Shown one piece after another: positions 18,073-24,430 of a DNA stretch of 64,000 nucleotides (positions within the stretch are counted from its first letter, which is position 1; every line of letters begins with the position of its first letter). The stretch is from Myxococcales bacterium (lineage in GTDB: Bacteria; Myxococcota_A; Polyangia; Polyangiales; Ga0077539). The translations under genes were made by a program, and so were the position numbers. The DNA is taken from NCBI GenBank assembly GCA_016793325.1, contig JAEUKI010000075.1, positions 1 through 64,000 on the forward strand. Reading direction: 5' to 3'. The notes under the pieces were generated by a model. That model searched no databases. It worked only from the letters and a program-made list of their open reading frames with translations, and had not been told where the DNA came from.

Positions 18073-18275
18073 GCGAGACGTGATCGTGCGCATCCGTAGA
18101 TCACCTCGGGATCCCGAGCGAGCGAGTGATCGCGGCACCGGCACGCAGCGGGTTCGACACGAGCTGAGCAACGCGAGCGGCGAACCATTGGGCCGTTCGG
18201 GCTGCGCCATCGGGCGTGGCCAATGGGGACGTATGTGCTGTGAAGACGGAGCCGACGTGGGGGCGTTGGAGTCGG

Positions 18276-18395
18276 TCAACACAGTATCGCCTGTGAAAAC
18301 AGTGGCGAACGCACGGTGCGGCGCGGAGGGCCGATCGCGGCGCGGTCGCAAAGGAGTGAGGGCGGAGACGAGGCGATGACCGATCGGGGCGCCAA
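18276..18395 (-). repeat. Dispersed intergenic repeat, copy 3 (inverted)
   Basis: The reverse complement of the core: AACACAGTATCGCCTGTGAA, CGAACGCACGGTGCGGCGCG and GGCCGATCGCGGCGCGGTCG in that order. It lies about 200 bp from copy 2 in opposite orientation, so the pair forms a large inverted repeat in the gap upstream of the metalloprotease lipoprotein gene. The truncated Uma2 copy starts 46 bp to its right. Confidence 0.8.
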
Positions 18396-18440
18396 CGGAT
18401 GACGGGTGCTCGACCGACCGCCATTGGATGGCCTGGCCTC

Positions 18441-18627
18441 CGAAGACTTCTGCGACACGCACGGACTCCCCTCCCGGCTCAGTTCCACGCACGTTGGTCC
18501 GACCACCTCATCGAGCGTCAGCACAGCAGCTCGCGCAGCGTCAGCTCGACCGAGAGACACGGCGGCGCGCGAAACGCCAGGTCCACCTCTTCGACCACAA
18601 GCGTTCGCCGCCATCACATCGCGCCGC
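18441..18627 (-). pseudogene. Uma2 3'-end fragment (duplicate of 14736-14922)
   Basis: About 187 bp align without obvious gaps to 14736-14922, which covers the last ~36 codons of the Uma2 gene plus 77 bp beyond its stop. Shared runs include AGTTCCACGCACGTTGG and CAGCTCGCGCAGCGTCAGCT. The 5' four fifths of the gene are absent, so this is a dead fragment. Scattered substitutions show the copy is not very recent. Confidence 0.8.
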
Positions 18628-18690
18628 TCGTTCATCGAGAGAATGCACCACGAGGCGAGCGTCGCTCGGCGGGCCAAGTTCGGCTGCGAC

Positions 18691-19713
18691 TCACTCGAGC
18701 AGCGCCAACGCGCCGACGAACGGCTTTTCGATCGCCCGGCGCAAATTCGAGTTCATCTCGCGTCCGCGGAGGGACGCGAGCGCGCGAGCGAGCACGGGCG
18801 CTGCGCTCGCGCCGAAACTCTCCACGAGATCGAACGCGATGTCCGACAGGTCCCCCTCGTTCGGCGCCATCGCTCGGTCCAGCAACGGCTCGCAGGCCTC
18901 GAGCGTGCGGCTCGCCAGTACGACGCGACAGAGATCCACCCCTGCGTAGCTGGTGTCTGCCGCTGCGTTCGCTCGCTCTTCGTCCGCGTGGGTCGGGTCT
19001 CTCGCGAACGCGAGGGCGATCTGCGAGCGCTCTCGGTGCGCGGTTGTCGCCAGCGCTCGTCGAATGCGCCTCGCGTCTTCGTTGGCCGCCGAGAACGCAC
19101 GCTCGTCCAGCGTGTCGATGAACATGCGAAACGCCCACCACACCCCTCGCTCGACCACGGACTGCGCCGATGCCACGCAAAACGCTGGCGGTGCGAGGGC
19201 GAATTGGCTCGGCGGCGCCTCGCTGAGCGTCACGACGAGCGTCGTCACTTCGTCGCGCCACTCGCTTGCGGTCTCGAGCCAAAACGGAATGTCGGTCGCA
19301 GGTGACTCCGACGGCGCCAGCGCGCCTGCCGTCAACGTCCTGAGGAGCTCCGACGCGCCTGCGCTCGCGAACATCGCCACGACTTCGCGCTCGGGTGCCC
19401 AGTCGCGGTGCGCGAGCAGATCGCGGTCGATGCGGCAGTGTCCGACGACATACGCCAATCGAAACAGCGCGAACGCCGCGTCGAACGGCGGAGGAGCGTC
19501 CGCGGCAAACTCCCGCTGCAGTCGCGCGAGCGCGTCCTGCAACTTCGGCGTCGCTGAAGCGCGACCTGCTGCGGTTCGTGCTCGGATCGTCGCCCACGCA
19601 TCGCCGGGAGCAGGCAACGCGTGTGCGCCCTTCGGGTCCTTGGGGTGCTTCGTCCTGAAGTGATGAAGGCGCGCGCGCGTCGCGGCCGTCCAGCGCAAGG
19701 ATGAGTGGAGCAT
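18691..19713 (-). CDS. Helical (HEAT-like) protein of unknown function
   Basis: 340 residues from the ATG at 19711-19713. It begins MLHSSLRWTAATRARLHHFR and is almost entirely helical, with repeating Ala/Leu-rich helices such as SDIAFDLVESFGASAAPVLA and LDRAMAPNEGD near the end, in the style of HEAT/armadillo repeats. Trp and Phe are scattered (WWAFRMFIDTLDERAF). No signal or TM segment is seen, so it is cytoplasmic. No close family was recognised; it may be one of the many scaffold-like proteins of these genomes. It is divergent from the prophage remnant that starts beside its 5' end. Confidence 0.65.
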   Translation of the reverse strand: MLHSSLRWTAATRARLHHFRTKHPKDPKGAHALPAPGDAWATIRARTAAGRASATPKLQDALARLQREFAADAPPPFDAAFALFRLAYVVGHCRIDRDLLAHRDWAPEREVVAMFASAGASELLRTLTAGALAPSESPATDIPFWLETASEWRDEVTTLVVTLSEAPPSQFALAPPAFCVASAQSVVERGVWWAFRMFIDTLDERAFSAANEDARRIRRALATTAHRERSQIALAFARDPTHADEERANAAADTSYAGVDLCRVVLASRTLEACEPLLDRAMAPNEGDLSDIAFDLVESFGASAAPVLARALASLRGREMNSNLRRAIEKPFVGALALLE

Positions 19714-20258
19714 CGGTCGGCGATCATAGTTCCAGGGGACATCTGGACGGTGATCGGTCCGTCGATCATTCACCTCGGCTCCGCACTCGGAGAGTGGTTC
19801 AGCGCAATCGGGTCGGTCGCGGGGCCCGTACTGACGTGGCTCGGAGGACACCTCGTTGAGCTCGCGCGTGTCGTCGGGGCTCACGTGGCGCCGACACTTC
19901 GATAGGTTGCAGACGGCATTGCGTCGATCTTCCGGCGGCTCGCTGCGAAGCTCCGTTGGGGTGGCGTGAGCCTTGGCTCTGGCGCATCGCCAGACAGCGG
20001 GACCGCCCAAGCCGCGACGACGGGAGAAACTTTCTCGCAGCGCCTTCAGAGACTGCTCGAGCGCTTCAGCGGCGCCGCGAACGACAAGAGCACCAAGGGC
20101 AACGCGGCCGCGCAGCGCTGCGCAGCCCGCGCGACGCGGCAACACCACGATCAATCAGCACAACCACTACACGGAGAACGAGGCGCGCAACCCCGAGCGC
20201 CTGTTCGTCGAAATTCGACGGCACGTACGCGACGCGCTGAACGCGGCGCAGACTGAGA
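19705..20258 (+). pseudogene. Phage tail tape-measure protein, C-terminal remnant (stop plus frameshift)
   Basis: The frame from 19705 gives WTVIGPSIIHLGSALGEWF and LTWLGGHLVELARVVGAHVA, hydrophobic helices typical of tape-measure C-termini. It hits TAG at 19903-19905, then continues in the same frame as VADGIASIFRRLAAKL and FSQRLQRLLERFSGA. Around 20105-20150 sense moves to the next frame, giving NTTINQHNHYTENEARNPER and an amphipathic end helix (RHVRDALNAAQTE), the usual close of such proteins. The N-terminal bulk is missing. Intact tape-measure proteins set tail length; this piece cannot. Identification is by helix and end pattern, not by search. Confidence 0.6.
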
Positions 20259-20462
20259 CACCGCTCGCGCGCGTCGTACGCGGCTATACCGCGCCCGCGA
20301 CGGGCATCGAAGATGACCGGAGCGGATCAGCGCGGTTGAAATCCAGTCCAAACCAAGACCGCGGACTGAGAAAACTACGACGACCGTCGCGGTATTGGTT
20401 TAGATCGGGCCACCGCCGTTCAGTTCATCGCAACGGCGTGTTGATTGGGCAGCGGTGCAGAT

Positions 20463-21086
20463 TCAGTAGGGAGGCGGCCCGCCGCTGCTCGCGCCGCCAG
20501 CTCGCCCGCTGTCTCGTGCCGGTGTTGCTGGGGCGGCGCCGCTTGAAGCCGGCGGGGCAATCCCAGAGTCACCCCTCGACTCGCGCGCCGCGGTGGACGA
20601 CTCTCCGCCTCCGGCTGGCGCGCCGGCATAGCCCGACGGAAGGCGAATCGCCTGATTGATCACTGCTTGGATCATCGCGTCGCTCCGTTGACTCTCGGGA
20701 AGCTGCCCGATGCATGCGGCGAGCAGCGTCGCGCGAACTCGCGAGACAGCTTCGCTCTCGGTCATGTGGATGCTGTACTCACCAGTCAGTCGGTTGTTCA
20801 GCTGCACTCCAACCCCAACACCACCGTCACCGGGCGTCGAGATACTCCCCGAGCCTTCTCGATGAATTGTGAATTCGCCGCCAATTTGTCTCGCGGATAC
20901 GATCGAGACGCACTGAAGAAAGCTCGCCAACTCGCTGGGAACACAAGCCGCCGCTTCCATGCCTGAGACGTAGAGCTCGCGCCGATCATCAGCGCACCGA
21001 CCGTTGTTCATTCCGAGCACCGGAATCGGTCGAAATGAGCTGCACGCCGCCAAACACAGTGCAGCAAACACGTTCACGATTCGCAT
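20463..21086 (-). CDS. Lipoprotein of unknown function within the prophage remnant
   Basis: 207 residues from the ATG at 21084-21086, with GGAGG eight bases upstream on its strand. The signal is short: MRIVNVFAALCLAACSSFRP (lipid Cys about 15). The middle is a folded domain with Cys pairs (GRCADDR, AACVPSE, LQCVSIV, AACIGQL), and the last 60 residues are Gly/Ser/Pro/Ala-rich. It runs against the direction of the phage fragments on both sides. It may be a cargo gene carried by the prophage or a later insertion. Phage spanin-type lipoproteins are usually shorter, so that reading is not favoured. Confidence 0.65.
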   Translation of the reverse strand: MRIVNVFAALCLAACSSFRPIPVLGMNNGRCADDRRELYVSGMEAAACVPSELASFLQCVSIVSARQIGGEFTIHREGSGSISTPGDGGVGVGVQLNNRLTGEYSIHMTESEAVSRVRATLLAACIGQLPESQRSDAMIQAVINQAIRLPSGYAGAPAGGGESSTAARESRGDSGIAPPASSGAAPATPARDSGRAGGASSGGPPPY

Positions 21087-21119
21087 TGTTTTCCTCCAAT
21101 TTCCCTCCCCAGCCTCCAG

Positions 21120-21272
21120 ATGGTCATATATCCGCGCGCCCATGTCGAGCTGCACGTCGGCGTGTTCGGCGCCGAGGGCTCGCGCGTCGTCGAGCGCGCA
21201 CCGTCGCGCGTCCGCGTGTCGCGACGAGCGCACGCCCAAGCCGACGCGTGCGAGGTCACGTTAGCTAAGCCC
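21120..21272 (+). pseudogene. Tail hub (late control D / Mu gp44-like) N-terminal fragment
   Basis: The frame from ATG 21120 reads MVIYPRAHVELHVGVFG, then VERAPSRVRVSRRAHAQADA and CEVTLAK. The order of a first strand, P-S-R-V-x-V, then A-D-x-x-E-V-T-L is how contractile-tail hub proteins begin. After about 51 codons it dissolves into an arginine-rich frame, and the remaining ~300 residues of a hub are missing. No ribosome site precedes it. In tails of this type the hub gene lies between tape measure and spike, which matches the gene order here. Confidence 0.55.
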
Positions 21273-21288
21273 TGCACTCGTCGCGGGG

Positions 21289-21519
21289 ATGCCCGCGGGC
21301 TCGACGCAGGAGCGCGTGCGCTGGGTGGGCGAACAGCTTGGGTTCGACGGGAACATCGCCGAGCTGCTCGTGCGCACCGCCGAAGACCCGCTCACCGATC
21401 GCTTCGCTGTCGACGAAGTCACGCTCGACTACAACGCGGACGGCGAGTGCGCGGTGCGCGTCGAACTGCAGAGCCTCGTGCACGTGGTGCTCGACGAACA
21501 ACAAGAGGCGCGCCAGTGA
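21289..21519 (+). CDS. Small acidic protein, probable phage tail remnant
   Basis: 76 residues, MPAGSTQERVRWVGEQLGFD, then AELLVRTAEDPLTDRFAVDE and VTLDYNADGECAVRVELQSL. The frame is open upstream for some codons, so it may be the C-terminal end of the hub fragment's gene joined by a deletion rather than an independent gene. Its TGA overlaps the GTG of the next frame (GTGA at 21516-21519), a coupling typical of tail operons. Function unknown. Confidence 0.5.
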   Translation: MPAGSTQERVRWVGEQLGFDGNIAELLVRTAEDPLTDRFAVDEVTLDYNADGECAVRVELQSLVHVVLDEQQEARQ

Positions 21520-22204
21520 GCTCTCACGCGATGCAGAGCGCGATCGCCGCGCTCACCGACGCTGCGCTCCGACGCGTTGCTGACAGCGGCGCGATCGCCG
21601 CGGCGAAGGTACGAGCGTGGCGCGGGAAGCTCCACGACCTCAGCGCCGACGGCCGCGACCTCTGGGTAGCGGTACGCGAGACGGTCTCGGAGGCGCCGAA
21701 GCCCCCGTGTCGTGGCTGCATCCCGCGGGCATCCTGTTCGGCTGGGCCGACGCAAAGGAAGGCGACGACGTCGTGGTGCTACGCGCGCGGCGCACCGGCG
21801 AAGAGGGAGGCGTTGCGATCCACGGGTTGCACCGCAACGAGAGCTGGCTCCCTCCCTGATTGCTCGACAAGGTGGGTCTCTACGCGCGGAAGGTTCTGCG
21901 CATGCAGAGCACCGAGAGCGACATCGAGCTCGAGCCGGGGAGCGCGAAGAAAATCAAGCTCGGCGAGGGAGCGACCAAGGCCGTCGCGATCGACGGCGAT
22001 CAGGTGAAGATCCCGATCTCGATCGCAGGGATGCCGCCTGCGGTAACGGCGACGATCGCGTGGAGCGACGAGAGCGGGGCGCCTCGAACGCTCGTGCTCT
22101 CGGTCACAGGCGCGACTTTCAACGGCGCGGCATCGTTGGTGGCGATGGACTCGACGCTCGCAGGCGAGGTCGTCGCGAGCGCGACCAAGGCAGTTGCGGA
22201 GTGA
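21516..22204 (+). pseudogene. Baseplate/spike-like tail protein, broken by a one-base deletion and an in-frame stop
   Basis: Starting at GTG 21516 (VSSHAMQSAIAALTDAALRR) the reading continues to TVSEAPKP at a run of five C (21702-21706). One extra C would join it to the next piece, VSWLHPAGILFGWADAKEGD, which ends at TGA 21857-21859. The same frame then resumes as LLDKVGLYARKVLRMQSTES and KAVAIDGDQVKIPISIAG. Joined, it is about 229 codons. Its order (helical head, W-x-x-P-x-G, E-G-D-x-V-V-V-L, repeat-like body, A-V-A-x-x-G-D-x-V-x-I) matches phage baseplate assembly V or Mu gp45-type proteins. Translation could restart at TTG 21860. Confidence 0.6.
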
Positions 22205-22219
22205 ACTCAGTTGATTGCG

Positions 22220-22693
22220 TCAGGGTTCAACTCGAATTCGAACTCGCCGGTGCCCACCGAAACACGTCACGAACACCCGTCGATCGGAGTAGCCGAACGT
22301 AGTGCTCGAACAATACCGAGCCGTATCGATGCCCAGCCCAGGATCAAAGCGCGCATTCGGGTAGTCGCACGCCACTGCATGAATGTGCGCTACGCCATCT
22401 GCGCGCAGCGCAGGTACGTCGAATGTGACGACCGGAAGAGCCCCGCCGTCTGGCTCTGGGCACGTGGCCTCCATGATCGTTGGGCCTGGCATCGACTGCG
22501 CGTCGGCAACGCTCACTTCTTGAGCTGCTACGTCACGAACTCCTTGTTGAAACGCATCGACCAACGACATCGAATCGTTGGAGGAGAACGCGTCTTCGTG
22601 TTGTTGAGCTCTACTCGTCCCGCACGCGATGAACGCGACATGAATCGCGACAGCGCCGAGAAGCGCCCCGAGAAATACTTTTCGCCTGCTCAT
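22220..22693 (-). CDS. Exported protein of unknown function
   Basis: 157 residues. The signal MSRRKVFLGALLGAVAIHVA leads to FIACGTSRAQ, which looks like a lipobox (I-A-C-G, lipid Cys about 24). The rest is acidic with a few Cys (ATCPEPDGG, VACDYPN, RYCSSTTFG, VTCFGGH). Its ATG overlaps the TGA of the upstream frame at 22690-22692 (ATGA), so it is the second gene of a coupled pair. Family not recognised. Confidence 0.65.
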   Translation of the reverse strand: MSRRKVFLGALLGAVAIHVAFIACGTSRAQQHEDAFSSNDSMSLVDAFQQGVRDVAAQEVSVADAQSMPGPTIMEATCPEPDGGALPVVTFDVPALRADGVAHIHAVACDYPNARFDPGLGIDTARYCSSTTFGYSDRRVFVTCFGGHRRVRIRVEP

Positions 22694-22983
22694 GCCCGAA
22701 CACTACCGCGGCGCAACGCCGCGGTCGCTCGCGAGTAGCCGTCGTACGGGCACGGCACCGAGCGCCCACCGCCCGCGATTGGATCAGTCCAGCAAAGGCA
22801 GGCGTCGGCGTGGCAGACCTGACAGGTCGTGGTGCTCACGCCTCGGTACGGAGCCGGCGAATCGATTCCACGGAACGCGCAGCGAGGTTCCGTCGACCAC
22901 TCTGGAAATCGCCAGATATTCAACGCTCGGCCGGTGTCAGCGCACGACACATGCGTCTCGTCTCGCGAGAGAACTCGCGGCAT
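22690..22983 (-). CDS. Small Cys-rich protein coupled to the exported protein
   Basis: 97 residues from the ATG at 22981-22983, with the end overlapping the next start as ATGA, which argues that the frame is really translated. Notable stretches are VSTTTCQVCHADACLCWTDP and RSVPCPYDGY: eight Cys in all, with C-x-x-C-H-x-x-x-C-x-C. That pattern could bind a metal or form disulfides; a single CxxCH is not enough to call a cytochrome. The frame remains open upstream into the dispersed repeat copy at 23021-23187, so the original N-terminus may have been replaced by the repeat. Confidence 0.45.
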   Translation of the reverse strand: MPRVLSRDETHVSCADTGRALNIWRFPEWSTEPRCAFRGIDSPAPYRGVSTTTCQVCHADACLCWTDPIAGGGRSVPCPYDGYSRATAALRRGSVRA

Positions 22984-23020
22984 CCCCGGCGCCGTACGGT
23001 CCTGGTCGCCGTCGCAGTTG

Positions 23021-23187
23021 GAGGATAGGACAGTCAACCGCAGTCCGTCGCCCACACGTCGGCCGTGGGGGACCCAATCCCCCGTACCCGCGTCGCCGCC
23101 CTTAGGCCCTTTGCTACCGCGCCGCGATCGGCCCACCCCGCCGCCCCGTGCGTTCGCCGCTGTTTTCACAGGCGATACTGTGTTGGC
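23021..23187 (+). repeat. Dispersed intergenic repeat, copy 4 (long form)
   Basis: Begins GAGGATAGGACAGTCAACCG and GTCCGTCGCCCACACGTC, as in copy 2. It continues through CTTAGGCCCTTTGCTACCGC and GCCGCGATCGGCCCACCCCG to TTTTCACAGGCGATACTGTG as in copies 1 and 3, so it is the fullest version of the family in this window. It ends 18 bp before the stop of the next gene (23206). Confidence 0.85.
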
Positions 23188-23205
23188 CTCCTGCGCGCAC
23201 GCGCC

Positions 23206-23844
23206 CTACGGGACGATTGGGCAGTCGACTGCGACGGACTCCCGATGCGCGCGACACGCAGGGTCGTTTGCAGCGCCCCACGTGCAAAGGTCCGGCTCGA
23301 ACACCATCGCCGCGTCGATCGGCGTCGCCACCTCGCGAACGCGCGTCGCCTCGGGCGAGTACACCCGAAACGGAAAGCGCACCGTCAACGGTCCCCGCTC
23401 GAAGGCCGCCACGCGCACGGCCGTCAGCAGCCGCGAGGCGCACTCGTCCGCCTCGTGATCACCGGTGTCGAGCTCGGCATACACCACGCTTCCGTCTGGA
23501 GCGATCGTGAGCGAAGCCACGGCGAACGCGCGGTGCGGCCCGCGCGAACAACGACGGACGAACTCGTCGAAGCGCCCGAGCTGCACCAGCAGGTCCGCGC
23601 GCGACGGACGCTCGGGCGCAGGCGACGCGCGCTGCGATCGTGAAGCGCAAACCGGACACGACGCAAACGTCGAACGCGCGTTGCGGGTCGCGCAGCCCGC
23701 GCAGAGCGCGAGCCCCAGAGCGAGCGTTGAAATCGTGTGCGAGGTCGTGACAGCGGCGTCGTTCGACGAACGTCCCCGCGCCGCGCGCTCGGATCGTTCA
23801 GCTCGATCGATGTTCGAAGGCTGTCGATTCGTTGCGATTCTCAT
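23206..23844 (-). CDS. Lipoprotein-like protein with a TonB/AgmX-type C-terminal domain
   Basis: 212 residues from ATG 23842-23844, with GCAGGAG eight bases upstream on its strand. The first 45 residues are polar. They are followed by STLALGLALCAGCATR, which is either a lipobox or a membrane segment, and by a Cys pair (FASCPVCASR). The C-terminal part, VASLTIAPDGSVVYAEL, then CASRLLTAVRVAAFERGPL and TVRFPFRVYSP, follows the beta-alpha-beta pattern of TonB-C-like domains of myxobacterial AgmX-type proteins. A role in the periplasm is likely; the partner is unknown. Repeats bound it on both sides. Confidence 0.6.
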   Translation of the reverse strand: MRIATNRQPSNIDRAERSERAARGRSSNDAAVTTSHTISTLALGLALCAGCATRNARSTFASCPVCASRSQRASPAPERPSRADLLVQLGRFDEFVRRCSRGPHRAFAVASLTIAPDGSVVYAELDTGDHEADECASRLLTAVRVAAFERGPLTVRFPFRVYSPEATRVREVATPIDAAMVFEPDLCTWGAANDPACRAHRESVAVDCPIVP

Positions 23845-24053
23845 GACGGATCTCCTGCACGCCGACCGACACCGTGCCGGATCAACTCGCGCGGCGCTGT
23901 ATCGCCGCACCGGACGCGCTGTTGCGTCCGCGGAGAGCGTTCGAGCCCAGCCCGGCGCCCCTTCGAAGCGCCAACGCCGCACGACGCCCTGTCGACGCAA
24001 TCGAGGGAAGCCCAGCAAGCGAGCGGGACGCGGCAGCAAGCAGCCTCTTGGGC

Positions 24054-24321
24054 GCGGCAGCAAGCAGCCGCGCACTGTGCCTCGAAGACATCACGGGGCA
24101 CCGTCACGCGATCTATCTCGGCAGGCGTTCTCGCTCGCGCTCGAACTTCGAGACAAGCGTCGTTCGAACTCTACCTGCACATTTGCAGGCGACTCGAAGC
24201 AAGCTCTCGTCTCTCGTCACGTTCCTAAGTTCGAGCGTGAGCGAGAACGCCTGCGGAGCAAGCTCGAGACAACTCGTTGACCGAGTCTGCGAAGCACAGT
24301 GCGCGGCCGCTTGCTGCCGCG
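24054..24321. repeat. Long hairpin element A (about 268 bp)
   Basis: Left arm 24054-24152 and the reverse complement of right arm 24222-24321 share GCGGCAGCAAGC, GCCGCGCACTGTGC and GCAGGCGTTCTCGCTC followed by CGCTCGAACTT. The loop contains CTACCTGCACATTTGCAGG, itself a small hairpin. Outside the right arm, CCGCGCCCCGCTCTCTG is repeated up to 24372. The same element occurs in opposite orientation at 33671-34054. There is no transposase; it is probably a MITE-like or REP-like element. Confidence 0.8.
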
Positions 24322-24430
24322 CCCCGCTCTCTGCCGCGCCCCGCTCTCTGGCCGCGTCCCGCTCTCTGCCATTGCCCCATTCGAAGCCCCACACCCCCTC
24401 GATCCCTTGGACGCCCACACTGCGATCGCT

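Noticed and set aside
22735-22983. CxxCH in the small Cys-rich protein as a c-type cytochrome
   Set aside because: No signal peptide or distal Met/His ligand region and several extra Cys nearby; a single CxxCH is not enough.
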